NCBI RefSeq assembly: GCF_004365705.1
Contig: NZ_SOBN01000002.1
Coordinates: forward strand, 1,116,001-1,180,000
Origin: Streptomyces sp. 846.5
GTDB taxonomy: Bacteria; Actinomycetota; Actinomycetes; Streptomycetales; Streptomycetaceae
DNA length: 64,000 nucleotides
Direction of reading: 5' to 3'
Positions 1 to 8,338 of the stretch are shown here, piece by piece. Position 1 is the first letter of the stretch. Each line of letters begins with the position of its first letter. Below the pieces are notes generated by a model. The model was not told the origin of the DNA. It worked only from the letters and a program-made list of their open reading frames with translations, and did no database searches. A program made the translations under genes and the position numbers.

Positions 1-130
1 GCGCCTGCTGCCGCGGGTGAGCCAGGCAATGCCGCGTTCGACCATGGGGCGCCAGGCGCGGTACTCGTGCTGCCAGGTGGGGTCGGCGGCTTGGTGGCAT
101 GCCTGGGCGCTACCACGCAGCTCGCGAGCA
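1..130 (-). pseudogene. Transposase C-terminal remnant
   Basis: Read on the minus strand, the first 120 bases encode a stretch ending in HEYRAWRPMVERGIAWLTRG, the typical C-terminal region of actinobacterial DDE transposases (the 'YRAWRPMVER..AWL' tail). The frame meets a stop (TGA) just upstream at about 172-174, and no N-terminal part follows. It is therefore a truncated insertion-sequence scar or a piece of an element continuing outside the window. The family cannot be assigned from this fragment. It marks the left border of a region that also ends in an IS at about 8 kb. Confidence 0.6.
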
Positions 131-194
131 CCAGCGCCTCTACTCCGACTTCGACCGGCACAATTTCGACCTCACTGCTTGACGCCGGGCAAGG

Positions 195-710
195 TCACAC
201 CGCGTACACCGAGCCGTTCTCTGCAACGTAATGGTGTCCATCACCAGCCATGCTGAGAAAGCGCCAGTCTTCTCGCCCTTCGTGCCCTTCCGGGAACACC
301 TCCAAGGACACGCCGGACGACAGCGTCAGCTGGAGGTCGAACGCGTCGCCGATGCGCACATGCTCGACTACCGGGACTTCAGCGGCGATGATCCGCGAGA
401 CGGTCTCGACACGGTCGTCGAACCTGGACGTTCCGATCTTGGCCCCGGTATCGAACGCAGCTCCAGCGCGGGCTCCCGGAACATAGAGATCGCCCTTCTG
501 GACCAGCGCCGTGGCTCCGCGGACCAGTCGCCAACGGCATTGCAGGTGAAGAGCCAGCTCTGGACGCGTCGTGTGCTCGCCGCGATAGTTCACCCACGGC
601 ACCTCGTCGCCGAATGCGAACCAGGCAAGCGTTGCGGCGCGACCGACGGCCGTGAACGGGCGCCCTTCCAGTGCCCCCAAGGCGCTGCGGGCTGCCACGA
701 GGCTCGTCAC
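195..710 (-). CDS. Conserved hypothetical protein
   Basis: A 171-residue soluble protein with no signal peptide or membrane segment. I do not recognise a characterised family. It has a central W.NYRGE...LHLQCRWRLV segment and a C-terminal GVSLEVFPEG...WRFL segment, a layout seen in actinobacterial proteins of unknown function sometimes found near polymorphic-toxin or immunity genes. The start is placed at the GTG at 708-710 because a strong GGGAGG Shine-Dalgarno lies five bases upstream. An upstream ATG at 764 would add 18 residues but has no ribosome-binding site. It lies downstream of the P450 on the same strand, separated by about 300 bp. Confidence 0.6.
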   Translation of the reverse strand: MTSLVAARSALGALEGRPFTAVGRAATLAWFAFGDEVPWVNYRGEHTTRPELALHLQCRWRLVRGATALVQKGDLYVPGARAGAAFDTGAKIGTSRFDDRVETVSRIIAAEVPVVEHVRIGDAFDLQLTLSSGVSLEVFPEGHEGREDWRFLSMAGDGHHYVAENGSVYAV

Positions 711-1023
711 GGAAGCCTCCCCTTCTCTGACGACCACGTCTCGCACCCAGGAGGACGACAGCATCAGGGGATCAGGATACGAGCACCGCCCCAGCGACCA
801 GGGGAATTACGGAGGCGTCCACACTTACGACCTTCACTCGAAGCGAACCGCACCCACCAGCGAAGGCTGTACGGCGAGCTCGGCACATCACCCCCGCAGA
901 GCACGAAGCCGCCCACCACGAACCCCCTGCGTCACTCCAGAAAACCAGCTGACCCACTCTCCACACGAAACCCGGGGCTTGCCACGGGGGTTCCGTCCAG
1001 CGATGGCGCGAGGCCGGCGCAGA
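711..1023. other. Intergenic region, no gene seen
   Basis: About 310 bases between the P450 stop and the start of the hypothetical protein. Short open frames exist on both strands but none has a ribosome-binding site or recognisable protein features. It presumably holds the promoter of the downstream hypothetical gene. I see no clear hairpin or repeat. Confidence 0.4.
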
Positions 1024-2367
1024 CTATGCCTTGAGCCAGTTGAGGAACTGGCTCCAGCGACCTCCGCCCTCCTTGGTCCCCGCAGCGACGGGATTCGTAC
1101 CGGGCGCGGGTGCCGGAGCTGGTGCTGAGCTGGTTCGGTGTGTGATCTTCACTGGGGTGAAGCGGGTCGGAAGGGCGACCAAGCCGCGACTGAACGGCCC
1201 CGGGCGCCACGACAGGCTCTGCTCCGGAACAGTGAGGACGACGTCGGGGACCTGCTTGAGCAGGTTCTCAATCGCGGTGACCGCGATCTGGCGGGCTGGG
1301 TCCTTCGCCGGGCAGCCGTGGGGCCCCGCGCTCCACGCCAGGTGTGCGCGACTGTTCGTCTTCCGAGCCATGGCCAGGTCCGGTCCCGTGTTCGCGGCAC
1401 CGATGCTGACAAGCAGCAGATCGCCCGCCCGGAAGTGCTGGCCAGCGAACTCCATGTCTGTAGCGGGGTAGTGCGCCATGAAGTTCGCCATGGGCGGGTT
1501 CTCCCAGAGCGTGTGATCGATGGCCTCGTCGATGAGCCCGCCCTTGCGGGCGTACTCCTCGTCGGTGAGCACCCGGTGCAGCGTGTTTCCGATGAGGTTG
1601 CGCAGCGGTTCGGAGCCGGAGGCAAGCAGAAGCGCGAGCTGGTAGACCATCTCCTCGTCCGTCAGGTTGGCAGGGTGCTGCAGCAGCCACGAAGTGACGT
1701 CGTCGCCCGGCCGGCTACGCTTGAGCGCCACCAGCTCGCCGCAGGCGCCGAACAGCACGCCGACCGCTTGCTCGGCGTTGACGCCTTCGAACATGCCGGA
1801 GGTGCCGAACATGACCCGGTCACCGATGTCGGCGGGGCAGCCGAACAGCTCGTTGAAGACCATGAGCGATAGCTGCTTGGCGTAGTCACCGAGCAGGTCC
1901 GCCGAGCCGCGCCCCCCGAAGTGGGCGATCAGGAAGTTCGAGACCTGCTCAGTGCTGCGCGCGAGACGGGGCATGTCGATGCGGGCCAGGCTGTCCGTGA
2001 TGGCCTGGCGCAGCCGCAGGTGCTCGGCACCGTCGCTGAACAGGGCATTCGGCCGGTAGGTCAGCGTCGGGACCACCGGACTACCCACGGGCAGCCTGCC
2101 CTCCGCCTGGGCGCGCCACCGCCGCGAGTCCTTACGAAAGTTCACCGGGTCCTGCAGCATGCGCAAGGCAGCCTGGTAGTCGGTGACCAAAGTCGCTTCG
2201 ACACCGGGAGCGAGCTCGACCGGCGCGGTCGGCCCGAAGTGGCGCAGGTAGGCGTAGTAGGCGTGCGGATCTGCGGTGAACTCCGGCTTGAAGAGCGGCA
2301 CACGGCCGCCGACGGAGTGAGCAGGGCAGCCGGGCGGGGGCACCGGGGCGGAAGAGCGAACGTCCAT
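1024..2367 (-). CDS. Cytochrome P450, CYP157-like, lacking EXXR
   Basis: A 447-residue P450 close in style to the CYP157 family of Streptomyces. That family usually accompanies 'conservon' operons (cvnA-D: sensor kinase, roadblock protein, DUF742, small GTPase). The heme-binding loop is visible as HLAWSAGPHGC with Cys352 as thiolate ligand; Trp replaces the usual Phe. The K-helix, where other P450s carry Glu-x-x-Arg, reads DHTLW (residues 284-288), so both Glu and Arg are absent. Loss of EXXR is a known CYP157 peculiarity, but this copy also has Asp where CYP157C1 keeps Glu. No cvn genes lie in the window. The C-terminus has an Ala/Pro-rich extension (about 415-435). Substrate unknown. Confidence 0.85.
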   Translation of the reverse strand: MDVRSSAPVPPPGCPAHSVGGRVPLFKPEFTADPHAYYAYLRHFGPTAPVELAPGVEATLVTDYQAALRMLQDPVNFRKDSRRWRAQAEGRLPVGSPVVPTLTYRPNALFSDGAEHLRLRQAITDSLARIDMPRLARSTEQVSNFLIAHFGGRGSADLLGDYAKQLSLMVFNELFGCPADIGDRVMFGTSGMFEGVNAEQAVGVLFGACGELVALKRSRPGDDVTSWLLQHPANLTDEEMVYQLALLLASGSEPLRNLIGNTLHRVLTDEEYARKGGLIDEAIDHTLWENPPMANFMAHYPATDMEFAGQHFRAGDLLLVSIGAANTGPDLAMARKTNSRAHLAWSAGPHGCPAKDPARQIAVTAIENLLKQVPDVVLTVPEQSLSWRPGPFSRGLVALPTRFTPVKITHRTSSAPAPAPAPGTNPVAAGTKEGGGRWSQFLNWLKA

Positions 2368-3125
2368 GTCTGCCTGTGGCTCCTAAGCCGGCGGGCCAGC
2401 AAAACGCTGACGAGACTAGTCAGGGGCCAGGTGCTGCATCCCCAGAACTTGTGGGGTGGAACCACCTGCTCCGCAAGATTTGTGCGATTGTATCACCGCA
2501 TCTGGGGCGCCCCTTCCCGTTCCACGGAAGGCGGTTGACGGTGCGACAGGGCACCGACGTGCAGTTGAAACTTCACAGAACGCCGCGATGCCGGACGCTG
2601 AGACCGCCCGCCCAGCCGTGCCCGCGTTCCGCCCGTCGAGCTCTGTGCCGCCAAGGTTCGGACGGGCATCAGTGCTGCCAAGCAGGCAACCTGGCCAGGC
2701 CCTCTGAGCGTCGGGATCGACGGGTTCCGCTGAGGCGTGCTGTGGCGCGTCTCCAGAGTGGCTCCTGTAGCAGGCTCCGGGCCGCCAGTGTCATGAACAC
2801 TCCGACGAGCAAAGATCCCCATGCCAGAAGCCACTACGGGGCATGGAAGGAACCGCTTGGGCATCTCACGGAAATGGTGGGTGAGGACAATCCGGCACGG
2901 TGCAAGGCATTGCACGTGTGCGCAATGTCGCACCTGGACACCTGCTCAAATCCGTTTGCTCTCATTCCGGTTGGGCATGCCTGCAGGGTTTGCTGATGGC
3001 GATCGCGCCGGCCCCCATGGAGGCCTCCTGCACATCGTCCGGAGCGACGGGACTCGTCCCGATCGTGAGGGTCGATCAAACACCAGGAGGTGAGGGGACG
3101 GCGCGCTTGGAGATCGGAAGGGTGA
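2368..3125. other. Long intergenic region with one palindrome
   Basis: About 760 bases between the divergent P450 and prenyltransferase genes. Open frames on both strands (for example minus 2493-2933) show no family resemblance and no ribosome-binding site, and I treat them as chance. The region looks less GC-rich than the surrounding chromosome and may contain decayed DNA. It should hold both promoters. The only clear structure is the palindrome at 2900-2915, listed separately. Confidence 0.4.
2900..2915. promoter_or_regulatory. Palindrome GTGCAA-N4-TTGCAC, operator candidate
   Basis: A perfect 6-bp inverted repeat with a 4-bp spacer. It is followed at once by a second, partial one sharing the TTGC half-site (TTGC...GCAA, 2910-2925). 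Nested TTGCA palindromes of this size are typical binding sites of dimeric HTH regulators. It lies about 210 bases upstream of the prenyltransferase operon. No regulator gene is adjacent, so the factor is unknown. Confidence 0.35.
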
Positions 3126-4286
3126 GTGGACAGCAGCTTCTCCTGCGAAGAACGCTCCATCGGTGGATTCCTACGTGAGCGCTGGGCCGACATGTGCGAC
3201 GGGCTCGGCCTGCAGCAACTCATGACAGAGTCTGCGGCGCGCCAGCTCGGTGCTGTCCTGCGGCCCTGGGGTGACATACCCGTCGGGCGATCGAGCCCGT
3301 TCCCCTCCTATGTCGCCGCCGACGGCTTCCCCGCCGAACTGTCGGTGAAGTGGTCACGCGGGAGACCAGAGCTTCGCATCCTGTTCGAGGCGCTGGGCAC
3401 CTCCAGACCGATCACTGCGGCTTCCAATCGGACCGCCGCCACGGACCTGACGAACCGGCTGGCTAGGGAACCACTGGTCAGCCTGGACCGCCTCCAGAAG
3501 GTGGCCGACGTCTTCGCGCCGAGCGCCGGCCAGGCGGCAGCGCCGGTTCCCGTCTGGCATTCGCTGGCCTGGCTGCCGGGGCATCCACCGGCCTTCAAAA
3601 TCTACTTCGGGCTGTACTCCCTGGCCTTGCAGGAACGTTACGCCAGGGTGGGCGAGGCGATGGAACGCCTCGGGATGGGCACCGCGTGGACCGACACTTC
3701 TGCGGGAGTATCCGGGGGGGCGCAGATTGACGGCGTAGAGCGCGAGCTGGAGTTCTTCGCCCTTGACCTGGACGACAGTGCGCGGAGCCGGGCCAAGGTG
3801 TACTTCCGCAACCACAGCAACAGCGTCGCGGTGCTGCACCAGATGGCATCGCTCGCGCTGACCCATGACCCGGTCCGGGCTCGCTCGGCCTACCGGACTC
3901 TGCTCGGCGACGCCCCAGATGCCGCGGGAAGCACCCCACTGACTTGCTTGGCTTTCCGGCCCGATGTCCCGCGCGCCGACGAGGCGAGCACCTACTTCCG
4001 GGTGTCGAGCTTCACCGCGTCCGACGCGGAAGCCGCGGCCAGAATCGGCGCGCTGCTGGCACACGAGGGCATCGACCCGCAGCGCCACCACGCGCTGCTC
4101 CACGCTGTGGCGCCTCGGCCTCTGAACCAGAGCCGGGGGCTCCAGGAGCTGGTCAGCTACCGCTCGCTCGCTGATGGCGGCGACGTTTCCGTCTACTTCA
4201 GGTTTCCGGTGTACCCCTCACCGGCTGTTCTGCCCAGCCCGCCGTCACAGCAGTCGCGGCGAGTCCTCCGGGAGGAGAACGTATGA
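3126..4286 (+). CDS. DMATS-family aromatic prenyltransferase
   Basis: A 386-residue protein resembling bacterial tryptophan dimethylallyltransferases (ABBA fold; relatives such as SCO7467 and CymD), which attach a dimethylallyl group to an indole. Visible family features: AELSVKWS...PELRILFE around Glu71, the position of the Glu that contacts the indole nitrogen in fungal DMATS; AFKIYFGLY with Lys158; AKVYFRN with Lys224/Tyr226; and VSVYFRFPVYP near the C-terminus. The Lys/Tyr pairs form the diphosphate shield. Length fits the family. The GTG start at 3126 has GGAAG upstream. Its last codons overlap the next gene (ATGA), so it heads a coupled three-gene operon. Substrate not predictable; tryptophan or an indole derivative is the family default. 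Confidence 0.8.
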   Translation: MDSSFSCEERSIGGFLRERWADMCDGLGLQQLMTESAARQLGAVLRPWGDIPVGRSSPFPSYVAADGFPAELSVKWSRGRPELRILFEALGTSRPITAASNRTAATDLTNRLAREPLVSLDRLQKVADVFAPSAGQAAAPVPVWHSLAWLPGHPPAFKIYFGLYSLALQERYARVGEAMERLGMGTAWTDTSAGVSGGAQIDGVERELEFFALDLDDSARSRAKVYFRNHSNSVAVLHQMASLALTHDPVRARSAYRTLLGDAPDAAGSTPLTCLAFRPDVPRADEASTYFRVSSFTASDAEAAARIGALLAHEGIDPQRHHALLHAVAPRPLNQSRGLQELVSYRSLADGGDVSVYFRFPVYPSPAVLPSPPSQQSRRVLREENV

Positions 4287-4921
4287 CCACCATGACCGCG
4301 CCGCTCGAAGCAGTCGCCGCCAGGAACGATCAGCACGTCCGGGCGTACCGCTCCAGTTCCTTGATCGGTCTACTGCAGGACCCCGCGACACCGGGACCCG
4401 TCAAGGACGCCGTGATTGTGTACGTAACACCGTGGTCGAACGCGTTCCAGCGGATGATCAACGCCCGTGCCGCTTTCGAGACCGACCCCCAACTCAAGGC
4501 GCTCGCGATTGAGCACCAGCAGGAAGAGGTCGGCCACAACGAGATCCTGGCGGAGAGCCACGAAAGCGCCCGGACCTCAAGCTGGGATCCCGTCGTCGAG
4601 GCCGGAGCCGCGTGGTTCGTCGAGCAGCTCCGCACCCTGCCCGGCGTGCAGCGCGTCGTCCTGGCCCACCTCGTACTGGAAGCCGGCAGCCTGACCTTCA
4701 GCAACGCCGGGTCCCTGGCCTTTCCCGGAAACAGCTACTTCGCCCTGCACGACGAAGCCGACCTGGAGCACATCGAGATGGGCTACCGCCTGCTCGCCGA
4801 GCGCCAGGACTGGCAACTCGACGACGTCCTCGTTCTTCTCGACCGCGCCTGGCAGATCATCACCATGGTCTCCGACAGGATTGCCGAGCTGGCCCTGCAC
4901 GACGCGGCAGGCCAGGCATGA
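4283..4921 (+). CDS. Heme-oxygenase-fold diiron oxidase-like protein
   Basis: A 212-residue all-helical protein of the TenA/heme-oxygenase-like superfamily. Metal-ligand spacing matches heme-oxygenase-like diiron oxidases (UndA, CADD, SznF): Glu82-x2-His85 in one helix, Glu133 in a later one, and His156-x3-Asp160-x2-His163 in the HDEADLEHIEMG motif. This argues for an O2-activating diiron enzyme (oxidative cleavage, N-oxygenation or desaturation in known members) rather than a thiaminase, since the TenA catalytic Cys is not evident. It starts inside the stop of the prenyltransferase gene with GGGAGGAGAAC as Shine-Dalgarno, and its stop overlaps the next start. It probably acts on the prenyltransferase substrate or product. 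Confidence 0.7.
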   Translation: MTTMTAPLEAVAARNDQHVRAYRSSSLIGLLQDPATPGPVKDAVIVYVTPWSNAFQRMINARAAFETDPQLKALAIEHQQEEVGHNEILAESHESARTSSWDPVVEAGAAWFVEQLRTLPGVQRVVLAHLVLEAGSLTFSNAGSLAFPGNSYFALHDEADLEHIEMGYRLLAERQDWQLDDVLVLLDRAWQIITMVSDRIAELALHDAAGQA

Positions 4922-5742
4922 GCACCCTCCCCCAGGAGACCCTCGACTCCGGTTCCGCCACCGGAATCGCCGAGCGCTGCGCGAACGCGTTCCAGCAGAC
5001 CTTCACCGACCGACTCGTCGCGGCCTACGCCCTCGGAAGTCTGGCGCACGGCGGGTTCGCGCCCGCCGTCAGCGACATCGACCTCGGTCTCGTGCTCAGG
5101 AACTGCCGCCAAGACGACGAACAGACCATCCACCGCGTCACCATCGACCTCCACCAGACGGGGGGTGACTATCAGCGCCTTTCGGTGTTCTGGAGTTCCC
5201 TGCCCGCGCTCCGCGCGAACCAGGACGACGGCAGATTCCCGGCCGTCGACCGACTCGACCTCAAGAACAGCGGCATACTGCTGCTCGGCACCGACGTACG
5301 CCGCGACGTGGAACAGCCAGATGCCCGCGTGCTGCTGATCGACAGCATCGGCTTCGCGCTGGAAGTACTCGCCGCGGGCCCCGTGGTGGCCGACTTTCAC
5401 AGGCCAGAACGCCTCGTGAGCGACATCAGACGGTTCACGAAAGCCGTCCTGCTCCCCGTCAGGTTCCTCTACACCGCCGCCCATGCCGTGCCCGGATCCA
5501 CCGACGACGCAATCCAGTACCACCTAGGGCAGTCCCCCCCGGCCGCGGCAGAGCTCGTCCGTGCCGCGACCCGGGCGCGTCACGGACAGCCAGACTCGGC
5601 AGAGCGCCTGACCGAGCTCCTCCACGCTGAGCTGATCCCGCTCTACCTCTACTACATCGAGAGCTGTCTGATGAGGCTGACCCCCGCCGACAGCGACCTG
5701 GTGCAAGGCCTCACCCACTGGCGATCACAACTCATGGAGTAG
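4918..5742 (+). CDS. Nucleotidyltransferase-fold protein
   Basis: A 274-residue protein with an N-terminal nucleotidyltransferase core: AYALGSLAHGG (Gly40-Ser41) followed by SDIDLGLVL with the metal-binding Asp53-x-Asp55 pair. The rest is helical, as in aminoglycoside or tRNA-type NTases. Family members transfer a nucleoside monophosphate from NTP to a small molecule or protein. The target here is unknown. The ATG at 4918 overlaps the preceding stop (ATGA), so it is translated with the prenyltransferase and diiron genes. In that setting it could adenylylate the pathway product (self-protection or activation), or be a regulatory NTase. No antitoxin-like HEPN partner is adjacent. Confidence 0.75.
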   Translation: MSTLPQETLDSGSATGIAERCANAFQQTFTDRLVAAYALGSLAHGGFAPAVSDIDLGLVLRNCRQDDEQTIHRVTIDLHQTGGDYQRLSVFWSSLPALRANQDDGRFPAVDRLDLKNSGILLLGTDVRRDVEQPDARVLLIDSIGFALEVLAAGPVVADFHRPERLVSDIRRFTKAVLLPVRFLYTAAHAVPGSTDDAIQYHLGQSPPAAAELVRAATRARHGQPDSAERLTELLHAELIPLYLYYIESCLMRLTPADSDLVQGLTHWRSQLME

Positions 5743-6314
5743 GAACGGGAACCCCGCAACCCGGACCTCAGGCTCCCAGGAGCCGGACCGGCGCCATCGT
5801 GATCCCGGCCAGCAAGGCCGCGCAGAGGCGCGGACGGAACCCCGTCCGTGCCTCCTGCTGGTGAGCACACTCCACCGTCTCGACCGGCCAGGTGGGCAGA
5901 GCACCCACCGCGGACGGGCACAGCCGAGCGACGGTCGTCGGTGGACACGGCGCTGGCAAAGGCATCTCCGGGGCCCGGGCGCCCGGGTCCGGGAGGGTGG
6001 TGCCTGGTGCTGGCGCGACGGTCAGGTGGTGCTGGAGGCCTCGGCGTCTCCGAACAGGTAGTCAACACACCGTCCCTGGTCCACCATTCGACGGTCTCCG
6101 GGCTGACGTCGGCCAGCGATGCGATCTGCTTGCGGGTGATCCGTGCAGGCAGGGTGGCAGGGCGTTGGATGAAGTCGTCGATAGCTGTAGCGGCTATAGC
6201 GCACCATCATCGCGTATCCAATCCCCATCTGCCTGCACCAGTCCCGTTCCTCGTCTGATTCGGGCTGCAGGAGGGTGCGCGTCCGAAGCCCGGTAGCGGT
6301 CCTGCGGCGAAATA
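5743..6314 (-). pseudogene. Decayed region with HTH-like remnant
   Basis: This stretch between the operon and the IS holds no intact gene. On the minus strand, about 6190-6040, one frame reads RITRKQIASLADVSPETVEWW, which looks like a helix-turn-helix followed by TRDGVL. It is preceded by an in-frame TGA. A neighbouring frame upstream reads QPESDEERDWCRQMGIGY, so the two may be parts of one gene split by a frameshift near 6195. I cannot name the parent gene. A small palindrome (GGCTCC/GGAGCC, 5771-5784) just after the nucleotidyltransferase stop could be a weak terminator. Confidence 0.35.
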
Positions 6315-8070
6315 CCCAACCCCGGAATTTGACCTCCTGGAAGGCGCCCCGTCCGTGGCGGGGCGCGACCGGCGTCGATGGTGGAGCGCTGGGACCGGGC
6401 CCCGCCCTTCGGGTCGCCCGCGCAGCCGAAGCGGGAGGACTGGGGCATGGGTCGTGTCCGACGGCGGTCGGCCGTGTGGGGCGCGGATGTGAGGGCGTGC
6501 GGTGCCTGCCGCGCGCGGTCGCGGCCTGTCCGGGTGCTTTCCGGGTCGGGGGCGGTCGGGGTGGCGGTGTCGCCGGTGGCCGGTCGGGCCGTCGGGGTGT
6601 GGTTCGGCGTGAGGATTAGGTCGCAGGTGGCGGCTGGTGAACCGCGTCGAACAGGCCCTGGAAGGCGTCTCGCCAGGGCCAGTGGGACCAGGTGGGCGCG
6701 CAGGGTGGCGGTGGTGGCTTTGGCGTGGAAGCGCGAGGCCAGGGCGCCGGCGGCCCGCAGCAGGTTGTGGGACATCGCGCACAGGGTCAGCCACGCGGCG
6801 TTGGCCTGGAAGCTCCCCGACGGCAGGTGGGCCAGCGGTCCGGACTTACCGTCGGCGATCGCCTGCTCGACGACAGCGTGCCGGCGGTGGTCGAGCTCTG
6901 CGTCGAGCATCGGGAAGGGCCTGTCGGTGAAGACGGGGTGGTAGCGCCAGGTAGTGAACAACTCGCCCTGCCCCTGGGTGACTTCGGTGTTCAGCCGTCG
7001 CACCCGGCGCACGATGAGGCGCGCGGTGACCTGCTCGGCCTTCTTGCGTCCGGTGAAGGCGGTGTATTCCGTCTCGGCGACCTGGGCATCGGAGACCGTC
7101 TCGCCGGTGTCCGGGTAGCGGATCGCGGTCCAGGATTCCTGCGGGATGCGCGAGATCGCGGCGGCGATGGAGGGGTTCATGCCGGTGGCCAGGGAGAAGC
7201 GGGTACCGGCCCGGCGGCAGGAGGCGACCACGTCGGCGGTGTAAAACTTGCTGTCCGCGCGCACCAGGCGGATCCCGGTGCCGCCGGCCTCCTTTGCGAC
7301 GGCCAGGGCCTCGGCGACGAAGCTTTCCGCGCCGCGGACGTCGGCGGCCTTGCCGCGGCGCAGGCGTACCGCGCCGATCACGGGCCGGGCGATGGGGGTG
7401 GAGAGGGTGGCCAGGATCGGGTGCAGGGTGCGCTGGCCCTTGAGGCGGCCGACCTCGGCGCCCTGCTTGGCGTGGCCGTAGACGCGGCGGTGGGTGGGGT
7501 CGATGTCGATGAACATCACCTGGTCGGCGCCGGGCAGCAGCGGTGCGTGTCGGGCGAGTTCGGCGAGGAACTGGCGGTGCACCCGGTGCAGTTGGCGGTT
7601 GTGTCCGTGGGTGAAGGACCGCAGGAAGGTGCCGAGGGTGGACGGTGCGCGTATGCCGCCGAAGGCCCGGGCCATCGCGCCGTGCCGCAGTCGGGCGTCG
7701 TCGTCGATGCTGTCCGCTCCGGCACACATGGCGCCGAGCAGCGACATCACCTTCGCGGCAGGGTGGGCGCCGCCGCTGTTGGCAGCCCCGTCAATGCGTA
7801 TCGCGGCGGCCAGGTCCGGCAGTCCGGCCCGCTCGGCCAGGCGGACCAGCGTCAGCAGTCCGGCGTCGGCGATCAGGTTCGGCTCGTCGAACGCAGCGCG
7901 GACCGCCGTGGCGGCATGGGAAGATTGCATCTCGCTGATGTTCTCTCGATCTGTGGACCTGGAACCGTAGGAAGTCCCATCGTCCCAGGTCAGAGGACAT
8001 CCGCGTCATCATGTCCAGGCCCCGACGGATCATTCATCGGTGGATTCGGGCTCAAAGTTCCCCCCGAAGG
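6315..8070 (-). mobile_element. IS1380-family insertion sequence, probably inactive
   Basis: An element of about 1.75 kb around the IS1380-type transposase. Candidate imperfect terminal inverted repeats: the left end at 6315-6334 (reading inward) and the right end at 8049-8070 (read on the minus strand) share a GGAA-TTTGA-CC core. I found no convincing target duplication, so the exact ends are uncertain. Because the transposase is frameshifted (see the pseudogene entry), the copy is probably immobile unless helped in trans. Confidence 0.45.
6616..7930 (-). pseudogene. IS1380-family transposase, frameshifted near its C-terminus
   Basis: The frame opening at 7930 encodes a typical IS1380 DDE transposase: N-terminal LIADAGLLTLVRLAERAGL, a catalytic-core FIDIDPTHRRVYGHAKQGA segment, LVRADSKFYTADVV, and the C-terminal LAHLPSGSFQANAAWLTLCAMSHNLLRAAG. 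After LRAHLV (about 6692) the natural ending, HWPWRDAFQGLFDAV...PPPAT and a TAA stop at 6616-6618, is in a different frame. The loop usually found between these blocks is missing. An internal deletion has therefore shifted the frame, and the in-frame product runs on as nonsense to 6194. Probably non-functional, although a fused protein cannot be excluded. Confidence 0.8.
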
Positions 8071-8338
8071 ACATATGCCATCCGTATTCGATCGCTCACG
8101 GATCCTGACTGCCCAACACGTCGGCGGCTCACACCAGCAACTCCCTGCGCCTGCCTATTGACATGATTCGCACAACGGCGGGACAGTAGCGCCGTCCTGA
8201 CGCACGTCCGCACGATGTTCGGTTCTGCCGGGCTTCGCCCGCCCCGATGGCGGACGTGCAAGGGGTCTTGTTCCGTCGCACCCCTCCCCTGGTGAACCGA
8301 TGCCCGGGCGTGCCCAAATCCCGGAAGGGGAGCGGAAC

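Noticed and set aside
110-182. Plus-strand frame ending YSDFDRHNFDLTA and a stop, possible 3' end of a gene
   Set aside because: Too short, starts inside the transposase remnant and has no upstream coding sequence in the window; it cannot be supported.
2493-2933. 146-codon minus-strand frame between the P450 and prenyltransferase genes
   Set aside because: No ribosome-binding site, composition full of Arg/Pro/Thr typical of shadow frames, no recognisable motif.
6257-8052. 10-bp direct repeat GATTCGGGCT at 6257-6266 and 8043-8052 as target-site duplication of the IS
   Set aside because: The copies do not abut the candidate inverted repeats and IS1380 elements make shorter duplications; probably chance.
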